In this document: positions 10,234 to 20,903 of the stretch, piece after piece
Layout: each line of letters starts with the position of its first letter
Position numbering within the stretch: position 1 is the stretch's first letter
Assembly: GCA_003290165.1 (NCBI GenBank)
Contig: QNQO01005827.1
Location: forward strand, 682,001 to 746,000
Reading direction: 5' to 3'
From: Berberis thunbergii
Lineage: Eukaryota > Streptophyta > Magnoliopsida > Ranunculales > Berberidaceae
DNA length: 64,000 nucleotides
Notes under the pieces: model-generated
What the model saw: only the letters and a program-made list of their open reading frames with translations
Told to the model about the DNA's origin: nothing
Database searches by the model: none
Made by a program: the position numbers and the translations under genes

Positions 10234-12681
10234 TCACGCAGAACAGATTTCAGGTTGGTTTTTCTTGTTATCAATATAACTCATAGCAGCCAACATCTTC
10301 TGCACTGTGAGTGGCTTTGTCAGATGATAATCCATTCCAGCGGCTTTAGTCTTTTCTTCTGCTTCCATACCCACATGAGCAGTCAATGCTACGATTGGGA
10401 TGTGAATTCCTTAGGCTTGTTCCTCAGTCCTTATTAGCTTTGTTGCTTCATACCCACTCATGAATTCCATCTAAGAAGAAACAATGGAACCTTGAATAAA
10501 CATTAATAAATAAAAAATAAAAACCCAACGTTTGAATGGCATTACTGAAGATGATGCTTTGGTTAGGAAGCGTTACCTCACAATCAAAGAGAACATAAGC
10601 ATAAGGAAAAACCTCTGAAGGCCCGCCTTTCATTTTAGTCAAAGCTGAAGAAACCTCTCCCACAGCTTCTGTCCCATCCGCTGAAGCTATAGTAGTTGCA
10701 CCAAGTTTGTCAAGGACTTTCTCACCCAACAAACGTAAGGTTAGATCATCGTCCACAAGCAACACTTCTTCCCCAGTAAAGGTTTATCACCACTTGGGCC
10801 TATCTGAATTTCATGGTGTTGTTGAGGTATCAAACTCTTAGGAGTCAGAGGGCTTGAATTTCCAGAAGGTTCTCCAATATGTGCTACTGGATTAGCTCTA
10901 TAACACTGAATTGTTGCTGCAGCCCCAAACTCTGGTAGCAATTTCAGAACTTGATATAAGCGAGACCCATGTAGTGGTCTGCTTACAATTAGTTCACAGT
11001 GAGCCAACATGTTCTCTTCACTTCGTCTTCTTTCAGAGTCAAGACTAGGAGTATACAACCACACATCTTTGTATCGAGAAGCACTGACATCTTTTATAAA
11101 ACTTTCGAAGACTGAAGACAATTCCGCGAACTGATCATTGTTGAAATTAGCACCACTGAAGTCAATAACAATAAGTAAGAACCTTGAATTGCTTTTTGAA
11201 CTGGTCATTCTGTGTAGAGGCAATATATTCTCCCCTCCATCCATGCAACTTATAGACCCATCTTTTGATCCATGACCAGGTGAGTTGCTCAAGCAATCAC
11301 TGGTTCCGCCCAGTTCAGATTTTCCAGATGAACTGAAATTAAATTTCCACCTGTATTTCATCTTCTCGAGAGTAGGGAAAAGATGTTCAAACCTGTCTAA
11401 AGCCAAGACTCTAATTCCTATGTTTTGAAAGAACTTTTGTAATACCTTTCTTCTTTCATTTCCTTGAATGAATAATACAACATTTGAACCTTCTGGGACA
11501 GGGCTTCTCATACCCAGCTCTGGTGGCTGACTTGAGTTGATTGTTATGCGGTCAACGTGTAACTGAGCATTTATATCTTCTCTTTCAGTGACAACAGTAG
11601 AGGTGGTCTCACATGCATGAAAAAACACATTGAATCTGAAACAAGTTCCTCTTTCTCCGGGCTCCTTATCTACTATTCTGATGTCTCCACCCATCAGACG
11701 CACCTAATTGAAGATTGAAAGTCAATCATGGAAAGTAATTTAAACAATACTATATCAGTGACCGTATAAATATTCAGGTATGCCAACTGAGCAAGATTTC
11801 AATGAAATTGTTACATACCAATGATTGTACAATGCCAAGTCCTAGGCCAGTACCTCCATGTTCGAGAGCAGTTTCTCTTACTTGAACAAAGTCCTCAAAA
11901 ACAGACTTCCACTTATCCTTCGGTATTCCCTTTCCTGTATGCTCCACATCAACCACAAATTCAATGGATTTTTGTTGCTCTGAAGGAGTAGGAACTGGAC
12001 CCAAGTCATTATAAGCTTCATTGTTCCTGAACATTAAGCGTGAGAAAAAACTCAGAAATCCAGAGTTCTTTCGGGCCAGTACTTTGTTCTCAAAACTTGG
12101 TTTCTTTGCCCAAGCCCGAATAGTAATACTTCCTTCCGATGTAAACTTTATTGCATTGTGCAATAAATTACTTAAGATCTGCTTGAATTTCCCCCGATCT
12201 CCTTTAACAAGGGAACATTTTAGAACCGATGCATCACACGGATCCAATATGATGTCTACCCCTTTATTATTAGCAACAGCATAGTAAAAGTTCACCGACT
12301 CCTCTAGGACTTGTGCCATATCAAACTCTTCCTCTGTGAGTTGCATCTTTCCAGCTTCAAGTTTACTTGTATCAAGAATAGAGTTCAACAATACTGAAAC
12401 AAAATTGCACAAAAAGGGAATGTCTGAGAAATGTGGAAATGATGTCATATTAACAATACGTTTATAAGCATTCAATAGAAACTACCTTAAAAAAACAAAA
12501 AAGTTAAAAACACCTTACCTACAAGGTCGGCGACAGATTTTTCCATTTGCTGCAAATTCATAAATAAGCCAGAATTAGGGTTTACTTCTCCCCTACAAAA
12601 ATCTATCAGACCTACCAGAGCAGCAAGAGATGACCGGACATCATGGCTTGCATTTGCAAAGGCCATGCTCTTGTTCAATTG
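10234..12681 (-). pseudogene. CKI1: Captured CKI1-type histidine kinase fragment (HisKA, ATPase, receiver)
   Basis: There are four exons with consensus splice sites: 12681-12519, 12393-11819, 11703-10577 and 10470-10234. Exon 1 holds the phospho-acceptor helix (FANASHDVRSSL, histidine kept). Exon 2 holds the ATPase domain: N box NLLHNAIKF, GTGLGLGIV box, and TSKLEAGKMQL as in CKI1. Exon 3 has the pseudo-receiver-like linker and the start of the true receiver (LLVDDDLTLR, LFDCE). Exon 4 has SGYEATKLIR, VALTAH and HLTKPLTV, and ends at a natural-looking TGA (10234-10236). CKI1 is a plant cytokinin-pathway hybrid kinase; its extracellular and transmembrane N-terminus is missing here. Damage: DTGKG is HTGKG, a 1-bp shift lies near 10765 just before LLVDDD, and a TAA stands at 10411-10413. 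Another CYTOKININ-kinase paralogue is possible but less likely. Confidence 0.85.
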
Positions 12682-13660
12682 CTATTAATAGGTAATTTTG
12701 GTGTAGTGTCAAATCAGCCACTTTCACATATAACTCAACTAAATAACTACAACTATGACTCCTTTCGAGAAAAAAAAAACAGAAACACAAGGGAATGAAA
12801 TGAAATTGCACCCATCTATTGACTGCATATCAAACAATTCAAAGGGGGCAGTGAAAAACCCATTAACAGATCTACAGCAAATAACACGCATAAGCTCTCA
12901 TTCAAACTAAACCCATCATAAAAATTCAATCTTTATTCACAAGCCAGTCATCTCTATAAAGGAACTACAATTTAATGAATGGGGCATAGACATGAACCAA
13001 GTATTATAATGGTAAGGAAGAAAATTTTTTCACCTTCTGGTATATAACAGACAAACTGTTAAACTCATTGAATATGCGGTCTTTTATTTCACTACTCTAA
13101 GTGTCTGCAAAGACTGAAACTGCTTGCTTAGGAGGGTTCACGACACATTCTACTACAGATACAGTATATTGCAAAAGCCTGTAGTAGAATAAGGCTCTGT
13201 CATGAACACCCTGCAGTGAATTCACCATTTAATACATTATCCAAGCATAAACTGTTTTAAGACAAAGGCATCAAGGTCTATGTACATCCAACAATATAAC
13301 ATTTAATCAAAGTCTCACCTGATGAGAATCAGAAAGACCTGCAGCAAGTGCAGCTCCTAGTGCTTTTTGGGTCTCGGGTGGTCTTCTAAAGAAACATTTT
13401 ACCACTGCAGTGAGAAGGTGTAATCGAACCTGCATAGCACGGAGAAATAATTTATGACTTGATTCGACTTTTAGTTTAGCAACCGTCCACTAGGCAAAGA
13501 AATTTGAGAGGCCAAATCTTCTATTTTTTTATTTCATTTTTTCAATTCATACAATACTATCATTGATATGGGCCACTGGAATGTAACAAGCCAGAACATT
13601 TGATTCGAGAATTCAATTTGAAACAAGAAACTTGCTCCCATTATTTAAGAAACTACAATA

Positions 13661-14050
13661 GCAAAAGAATACCTTCAGATATTTCACATATTAATAATTT
13701 CACTCCTCCCTTCAATGAATAAAGTCGCATATTCAACTGAAACCAAACACTATGAAATATGATGCCTCAAACACACTGAAGGCTAAATCTCTGCCATATA
13801 TATATTTAGCATTACAGATTGACACAAAAAAAGTTTTCACAACTAGAAATTACAATAGCAAATGACTACCTTCAGATATTTCACATATTAATAATTGATT
13901 AATTTCACACTCCTACCTTTAATGAATAAACTCACATATTCAACTGAAACGAAACACTTTGAAATTTGATGCCTCAAAAGCACTGAAGGCTAAATCTCTG
14001 CTATACATATATTTAGCATTACAGTTTGATAAGGAAAATTTTCGCAACTA
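13661..14050. repeat. 197-bp tandem duplication within the large AP-4 beta intron
   Basis: The block GCAAA.GA.TACCTTCAGATATTTC ... GCTAAATCTCTGC.ATA.ATATATTTAGCATTACAG starts at 13661 and again at 13858. The two copies are about 90 percent alike with small indels. Confidence 0.8.
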
Positions 14051-14059
14051 GATTTGTAC

Positions 14060-14958
14060 TTGTACCACTTTTACCAATCCAGAAGAAAGGAAGAAGTATG
14101 TATTAAACACAGAACCTGATAGATCACATGTTCCACTCTTGAAGGCCACAATTTACTTCAGATCCCTAGTTTAAGGAGAGAGGTGAAAAATACTCAAAAA
14201 AAAACTCACAAAGTTTGTAGTGAAGAGGAGGGAGGAGGAGAGGGGGTGGGGTGGGAGCAGAGAGAGTTCCTGGCAAAATTTGCTAAAGTATCCCATCAAA
14301 ATTTAAAGCACTGATCTCATAAATTGCTCTCCTTTTGAAAACGTCAATATCTAACCAATTTTTTTGTTTTATTGATAATCATGGGCAATTGTTGCAGATT
14401 GCAGTCTATGCTTCACCCTTGGTTACTACTTTTTTCACAAAAAATAAAGTCATTGCCCAATGTATCAGAGTATCAGCTAATGGACTTTTTGAAAACCCCA
14501 ATGGCTCGGGATAAACTTGGATGGAGCCTGATAACTGATAAGATGAGTAAAATGAATGAAGCCTTGAACTGAGTAAGATAAATTTACACAACACAAGTGT
14601 GATTGGAAGCCTGCCTTGAGCATAGCACCACATATCCTGAACCAGGCTCCTAGCAAGTTCAGCCCAGAAATACTGCTAGAGGTTCTTAAATAGTTTTCAG
14701 TAACAGATCTTATTAAATGTATCTGTGCAAATCGAATTAAGTGAAACATGACTGTCTTATCTACGAATTTTCATTAAAGTTACTGTTTTTGAAGCAAGAG
14801 ATGGTAACAACTTCAGAGTTTCGATACAATTCACCAAAAGAAATGCATCTAGAAACAAATACAGATTAATCCGCAACCCAGAATGTATGTCTATGACATA
14901 CAATATGAATGGCTTACTAATGATGTTTAACTTTAAAAATTATATATTCATACAGTAC
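14060..14958. other. Rest of the large AP-4 beta intron; no gene recognised
   Basis: It contains a purine-rich tract (14219-14262) and short unrelated frames (66-101 aa). None has a recognisable motif or codon pattern. Confidence 0.4.
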
Positions 14959-15523
14959 CTCTGCAGAATGCTCGTCCTCCCAGTTTTCAATAAGACTTTC
15001 CAGAACATAAGGAGCATCAAGCATGTCATAAGAATACTCTCCCAGCATCCATATAAAAGCCACCTTGGCTTTAGGTTCTTGCACATTTTTACTGCTGATA
15101 TTTCCAACAATTGCAATACAATCATGACTCCACTGAGGATACTTTCTGAGAAGAACTTTCACAAGCACCTACAGACAAGCCAATCAGACTAGACTTAACT
15201 GCAAATCCAATATGATGAGTAACTGCACATCATTCAGGAAAAAGAATTACTACTTACCAATGTCTCAGCAGGCACGTAGTCCTTTTCCATCTCAAGAAAT
15301 TGAAGAAGCCTGTCAACAATTGCATTCACGTCATACTGCTTGTGAATATAAAATGCTACGAAGAGAGCAAATCAACAATGGGTTATTTCCAAAATATAAA
15401 CTTTCTGTCAAAAAGGCTTCAAAAGGAGTATGAAGAAATGTAAAACACTACACACAACACCATAACTATAAAAGTTCCACTAAATTGTAAAACAAATCAT
15501 ACAAAGTGGTTTTGTTTACTAAC

Positions 15524-16180
15524 CTTTTCATGAACCCAAACCAAATCAGCAAGAAACTTCTTATGCTCATCCGGAACAACATTCCTCAATTCTGCAAAAT
15601 CTCAAAAACTCCAATCAAACAAAAAAACCTTGCATTCACAAAACCAATTGCAACACAAACAATTCATCAAACACTTTACCTGCAGAACCATGAGCAAACC
15701 CATAAGACTCAAACGCCGGCCCAACATCATAAATTGAGCCCTGATGCTCCGTCCCTTTCGCCTAATTAAACCTCTCCTTAATCACCCCAGCCCACCTCCT
15801 CCCCTGAAGATGCATCTCCTCATACCCATCCCCCTTGTACCACCCCTCCCTCTCCTCGTGCTGGTCGTACTCCTTCCATGTGGCAGAGAAAGGCGACCCA
15901 TCGGTGGTGGAGGGAGGAGACCCAAGAAGGCCGCGAAGGCGAGGTCGTGATTGCCGCAGAGGAAGACAAGGGTCTGGTTCAGACACTTTGAAGGGAGAGA
16001 TATCAAGAAGTCGAGGACCTTAGGGCCCCGGTCACAGTAATCGCCCAAGAAGATTATGAGGGCAGATTGGAAGGATTGTGGGTCGATGAGGGTTTGGAGA
16101 TTGGACCAGAGGGATTCGAGCTTTGTGAAGTAGCTGTGTAGGTCGCCAATGGAGCTGTGAAGGAGGGGGAAAGAGAGCAA
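15524..16180 (-). pseudogene. Captured RLPH2-type metallophosphatase fragment
   Basis: Exon 1 (about 16180-15680) reads [54 protein letters not shown], then in another frame [20 protein letters not shown] and [12 protein letters not shown], and finally GSIYDVGPAFESYGFAHGSA. Exon 2 (15591-15524) reads LRNVVPDEHKKFLADLVWVH. This matches plant Rhizobiales-like phosphatase 2, a PPP-fold enzyme reported to act on phosphotyrosine. Metal-binding GDxxDRG and GNHD are kept, but GDxHG reads GDLHS. A frameshift after LLP and a TAA just after KERFN break the frame. The copy ends after the second exon; the remaining catalytic half is absent. It lies nearest the right TIR, so its promoter region would drive any read-through. 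Confidence 0.85.
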
Positions 16181-16382
16181 GACTGAGAGGGAAGCAAATG
16201 TAGAAAAGGTTTCTAAAATTTTGGAAAATGCAGAGGGAATTGAGCGGATTAAGTTTTAGTTTTTCTCGCTTCCATTTTCATAGCTTTTAAAGTTATTATG
16301 CCATTAAAATTTGGGCTTTCATAGCATGAGTGTAAAAACCGCTATGGTTACATGCTATTAATAGACATTTGTGTTGTAGTGT
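16181..16382. other. Right subterminal region of CACTA-1
   Basis: AT-rich, with a few degenerate CATAGC.T...GCTATG motifs, ending GTGTTGTAGTG. It would contain the cargo's upstream promoter if one exists. Confidence 0.6.
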
Positions 16383-16385
16383 TAA

Positions 16386-17505
16386 TGGTATTGAAGACGT
16401 CGAACAAGCTGGAGTTGAGGGGAGTGTACAACATGGATCCGATGAAGTTGGAGGCTTTATCTTGCCTCTTTCGGCTAGAGTCCGACTTACTATCACTATG
16501 ATTCCTCTTGCTATTTTTGTCATCCACCGACTTTCTCACTTTCTTCTTATCTCGAGGGCTAGGGGATATTTCTTTTTAGCTTCTCCCCCTTTTGGCGGCC
16601 CACATCTCCTCAAGGGTGATATATTTTTTAGCGCTCTTTAGCAAGTTTGCCATGTTCGTCAGAGGCTCTAAGGTAAGGAAGTTGTAGAATTGGCCTCCGT
16701 TCAGACTCAAGGTGAAGGCTCTGACTGAGGTGTTGTCGTTGCAGCCATCGATCAGAGTTAACTCGTCGTTGAAGCGGATGACGTATTCCCTCGGTGTTGA
16801 ACTTGGTTTTTACTTGAGGTTGAGTAATAAACACTTTTGACAGTATCTGGAATGAGTTAATAGACCTCAGAAGGAAACTGTGAAACCAGGTCAACGCTGT
16901 CTTCTTTAGGTTGGTGGAAAATGTCTAGCACATAACTGTTTTGGATCCTTCTTTCAACGCCATCATGTGATGGTAAGGGCATAGGTGGTTGGACGGGTCT
17001 GTTGTTAGTCATTGAACTCCAACTTTGGGGGGGCTGAACTTCATTTGATAGTAGTGCATTCATAATCTGATCTGTGAATGGGGGGACGGTAAGGTTGTAC
17101 AACACATCCGATTCCCATCGTTTTTAGTCCCCTGAGAGCCAACTGGGATGTAGTGATTCCTCTGAATGCGTTCCATGTTGTCTTGTGGGGACAAGGTTAT
17201 TTTTGTCTCTCCGTCGCCTCCTGCAGATGGTGGGTTCTGCTAAGCTAGCATCTCCACCACTCAAGCAATTTCTTGCACTTGGGTTGCTAGTTGATCAACC
17301 ATAAAGTTCGTCGCAACTGCAGCCAGCACGTGGGCTTGAGGTCATTCTCCCTGCATGTTCGGTACCACTGGAGCTTGTGGCACTACGCTAGTTCGAGTAT
17401 TTGAAGGCTCGACAATTTCACCATTAGTATGAGATCTTGTGACTAACATATTTTCGAACTGTAATAAAGGGGTGTTATCTCTATTTTTTTAGGAACTTCG
17501 TCGCT
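16386..17505 (-). pseudogene. Tat-lineage gag remnant
   Basis: The minus strand reads, across frame breaks, FTDQIMNALLSNEV (17040-17090), DSVDLVSQFPSEV, then NGGQFYNFLTLEPLTNMANL and SAKKYITLEEMWAAKRG (16570-16720). These blocks are the plant retrotransposon gag pattern with the LxxLxxxAxKYIxxEE motif. It is interrupted at 16383-16385 by the CACTA insertion and continues at 9458. Several stops and shifts are present. Confidence 0.7.
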
Positions 17506-17523
17506 CCCCACGAACTGTGCCAA
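17506..17523 (-). other. Primer-binding site (degenerate)
   Basis: The minus strand reads TTTGGCACAGTTCGTGGGG beside the LTR end. This resembles the TGGCGCCGTT-GGGG primer-binding site common in Tat/Athila elements, with changed bases. Confidence 0.6.
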
Positions 17524-17525
17524 AC

Positions 17526-18110
17526 TGATAGATCAATTGACATTGACCTGCACAAGGAACAAACGTGAGCCAAAGACCACCGTTGTTGCGGCTGATGGCA
17601 CTCCGATGCTATAATTACACAACGCATGAGAAAGTTGTATTGCTTGAAATTCGGGTTATGTAGCGTACCTTAGTTCTTCAATCTTGTGCCCTATTTATCA
17701 TGCGAGAGTCCTTTTTCGGCTATGCCTTTGGTGGTGTGGTTTAAGGAAAGATACATGTTAAAAATCATTTCCTTGTTGAGAGTTGTCCATGCAGGATTTA
17801 TATTATGATATTTGTTTCCAAGTAGGAGTCAACATCTTACTAGCCTGCATGTCAATGCTCAAACTCCTAGGTACTTGCCTTATTAGGTCTTACGGGTACT
17901 GAGCTTGTCCATTCGATTTATGGGCTTAAAAGGACAATGCTGATTGGGTCCAACTTCCAAATACTTGCCTTTGTATACTTGGAGTAATCTGAGCTTTATT
18001 TCCTGGCCTTTGAGCTTGATCAAGGCAGGCACTCACTTAGAGGCCCGTACTAGCTTGATCAACATGACATGTGTACGGTGCGGACTACTGAGCGGTTTGT
18101 TATATCATCA
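17526..18110 (-). repeat. 5' LTR of the Tat-lineage element
   Basis: It begins TGATAG at the primer-binding site. Its 17830-18110 part is shared with the segments at 1-430 and 6339-6790. The outer end is not clear; homology stops near 18110, where sequence of the next element starts. Confidence 0.65.
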
Positions 18111-18941
18111 ATGCACAAACAAAATGAATGGCATACACAGGGATGAATGCCTTTGTTACTAATGCAGGGCTGAAATGTTAGTCCAAGAGATGCACGATAC
18201 TCTCTTATCGATTTGCTACTACAAAATTGCTCCTACCTCTTTTTTCACTTTCCAGCTCAAAGTGAAATGCCAGTTCAAGAACTATTCTAAGATAGTATAT
18301 GTTCCTTCACTTGACTACTTTAGGCTTTAAAACTTCCAAGGAGGGACTCTATGAGCGTCAAACCTGTCCTAGAAATTTATCTTGCTACAAATTTTTAAAT
18401 ACAAAAAGCTTAGGGTTCTAAAACTAAAATAGATAATAGTTAACCTATCTGTGGGAGAGGGCACATAAGTTGCAAATATCATGCCACTATTCAAATTTGA
18501 ATGCCATACTACCTAAAACAACCAAACACAAGTGATCACAATAGAAATCTCGTGTAGATGTAGTGGGGAGAAATTACTTCCGGCGTGAACCTCTTTCGGG
18601 ATACTTGCAAGACCAGCTAGAACTTGAATTGTCGTCAATCAGAAGCACTGTCTAACTGACAGCTTGCCGACTTCTGATATTTGATTTTCACTTCGTTCCC
18701 AGTTGAGGTCCTATGTGTATGATTGTTTGCCAAACAAATGTAAAAGAATAAATAATAATAATAATAATAATAACAATAATAATAATTTATAACTCAAACT
18801 AATGACGAATAAAAACAAATAAGCAAGTGACTCCTAATAGTGTTCCTAAATAAAGAAAATCATACCTAATCTATAAACTAGTAAAAATAAACAATGGACT
18901 TCAATTGTATCATACAATCCCCGACAAGAGCACAAAAAACT
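18111..18941 (-). other. 5' internal sequence of an Athila/LARD-like element
   Basis: It follows LTR A in element orientation. Next to the LTR it carries a degenerate primer-binding site (CTTGTCGGGGATTGT on the minus strand, about 18922-18936). Farther on are a T-rich leader and an (AAT)n microsatellite (about 18747-18787). No ORF is recognised. Confidence 0.5.
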
Positions 18942-20802
18942 TGATGCAGATTTCACCAGCCTAAATTAATAGGCTTATTTAATTTTTATACCGCAAGTGC
19001 ATGATTGTCTAACTGGTAGACAATGGAAAATAAAGGTCGATTCCATGAGGATTGAAATCACAGTAAAAAACTACAATCTAATTAAACTAATTTGAAAGGA
19101 GGTTACAACAATTATAATTTTCTAAACTAGTGGAAAGTTGAAAAACAATTGAAAATTGAGTTTGATAATCGTAGAGAGAGATGCTAAGGCTTTCGAATCT
19201 TTCGTCAAGTTCATACAAGTTATACTAATTTCAATTATTGTCTCCTAGAAATGTAGTGAATTGATTTTAACAAAGATGCTAACCCCTAGCATTAATTGTC
19301 TATTTAAGGCACAACTAATCACAAGTTTAACTAATACGAATAAAACATGCTTAAGCAAAAATATAGAATAATTCTAACTACCATGGATGCATGACATACA
19401 CGGTGAAAGTAATATGCGTGTGTTCGCAAATCAATCCAATGTCAAACCATAAAATGCATCAGAGAATAATAAAAGACAAGTAAATTCTAATAATCCTAAA
19501 TAACCATTTACACATTAGCGGAGGGTTTAGAAACCCTTGGTGGAGGTGGTTATAGCGGTGGTGTGGGGGAACATCTCTTCAACGAACGTGATTATGGTCG
19601 TACAAAATAATATGTCGGGTGCAAATAGCGATAGATTCAAAAATCTGTTTCTTCCTTCATTTTTTTTCGTCTTCCTCTCGTTAATGTTTCTTCCTTATAA
19701 ATTGTTGGTTATGTTGTTGTGTCATAGTGTTGATGTGGTTACATTGTGAATGTTAGAAATAGAAGATGAGGGAGAAATGGGTGATGCCAATGGCTGAGAG
19801 GAAGGAAGGACCGCAGGGTGGTGGCGATGATGTGGAGCAGGGGAAGAAGGAGGTGAGGTGGTGGTCTTTTGTTTGTTATGTGGTTGGTTGGGCGAGGCTA
19901 TGAAGCATGATGGAAGGCGTCTGGGAAGAGAAAGTTGTTCGTGAAGGTGATGAACATGGAAGCGATTGTGGATAAAATATGTAGGCGATGAATGTTTTTT
20001 TGATGATGGAAGCGTGGAGATGGTGATTGGTTGCAAGGAAGACGATGAGATCAAGAAGAACAAAGGAAACGAGACTGACAGTTAAGAGAGGGGGAGGAGA
20101 AGGAACAAAGAGATGTGATGGGCTTCGATGGAGCTGTGCCTGATGGTGGTTGATGTGCGACAAGATGAAATGGACAGGGTGAGATGGTGGATCACTGTTG
20201 TAGCGGATGCGTGATTAAGAGGAAAAAAGAAACAAATAAAGAGAGAAGGCTAGATCGAGATGTGAGGAATAGTGGAAGAAAAAGAACATGGAGCATGGAG
20301 ATGGATCAGTGGAAGGCGAGATGAACGGTGATGAGAAGAAGGCCAGGTCAAGAGTGGCTGCAATGTGGAATGGTTGTCGGTTTTTTTAGTCAGAAAGAAT
20401 CATCGGCAAGGGGATGATGAGATGGTTATTTGGTGGTTGGTTTGGGAGGAGGAGGAACATAAGAGGAGATGGGAAGAAAAAGAGGTCTAAAAAGAAAGAG
20501 AGGGGTTGTGGCTGCTAGAGAAGTGAGACTAATTAGAGTTAAGAATTTAGGTTAAGCTTGGGCTTGGGTTTAGATTAAGATGGCTTCGGGTTTAACTATT
20601 CTACCTAATTTCACCCATTACCGTCACTTTGTACCACTTTTTGAGGTTATCAAATAATTGCTTCCGTTTTGATGTGATTTCACCGTTTAAGCTCACAATC
20701 CTATAAAAACATGAAAATAAAATAATTATAATAAAATACGATATTCAAAACACTAATAAATTTAAATTATAAGGTAGATGAGTATAAATCTTGTGAATAT
20801 CA
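18942..20802 (-). repeat. LTR A (1861 bp), Athila/LARD-like
   Basis: It starts TGATGCAGAT and ends GAATATCA. It shares with LTR B and LTR C a diagnostic stretch (ACCGCAAGTGCATG.TT.TCTAAC..GTAGACAATGG). Purine-rich 19.5-20.5 kb and the frames in it are LTR sequence, not genes. Confidence 0.75.
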
Positions 20803-20903
20803 GTTCCTAAACAAAGAAAATTTTACTTAATCTATAAACTAGAAGAAATATACCTTAGACTTCAATTGTACAGTTACAATCCCAGGCAACGACGTCAAAA
20901 ACT
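20803..20903 (-). other. 101-bp spacer with primer-binding site between LTR B and LTR A
   Basis: The minus strand reads, just after LTR B, TTTTTGACGTCGTTGCCTGG, a degenerate tRNA-Asp-type primer-binding site. The same 95-bp block recurs on the other side of LTR A (18840-18941). Confidence 0.7.

Larger units (their letters stand above)
13034..15335 (-). pseudogene. Captured AP-4 complex beta-subunit fragment (four exons)
   Basis: The exons are 15335-15258 (YDVNAIVDRLLQFLEMEKDY), 15168-14959 (LLRKYPQWSHDC, SSKNVQEPKAKVAFIWMLGE, VLESLIENWEDEHSAE), 13429-13319 (VRLHLLTAVVKCFFRRPPET, KALGAALAAGLSDSHQ) and 13210-13034 (VHDRALFYYRLLQY, NPPKQAVSVFADT, FNEFNSLSVIYQK). This is a central part of the adaptin trunk of AP-4 beta, a vesicle-coat subunit at the trans-Golgi. 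All exon borders are phase 0 with AG/GT sites intact. One premature TAG lies at 13097-13099. Both ends of the gene are missing. The large intron (13430-14958) contains a 197-bp direct duplication. The upstream neighbour is RLPH2 and the downstream neighbour is CKI1, on the same strand. Confidence 0.88.
9462..16382 (-). mobile_element. CACTA-1: complete non-autonomous CACTA element carrying three host gene fragments
   Basis: The left end begins CACTACAAGAAAAAGGTCA and the right end, read inward, begins CACTACAACACAAATGTC. The bases just outside are TTA on both sides (9459-9461 and 16383-16385), the 3-bp target duplication of CACTA elements. The left subterminal region is packed with AGCGTTT..AAACGCT palindromes. 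Length is 6921 bp. I found no TNP2-type transposase or TNPA-like gene, so mobility would need a helper. All cargo is on the minus strand in the order RLPH2, AP-4 beta, CKI1, entering from the right end. It sits in the gag region of the older Tat element. Confidence 0.92.

Noticed and set aside
10234..12681. Functional histidine kinase gene
   Set aside because: A frameshift near 10765, a stop at 10411-10413, the missing N-terminus and placement in a transposon argue against it.
14220..14330. Possible further CACTA end (CACTACAAACTTTG on the minus strand at about 14207-14220)
   Set aside because: No partner end, no palindrome array and no duplication found.
9462..16382. Helitron as explanation for the multi-gene capture
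   Set aside because: Helitrons have TC...CTRR ends and no target duplication; here CACTA ends and an exact TTA duplication are present.
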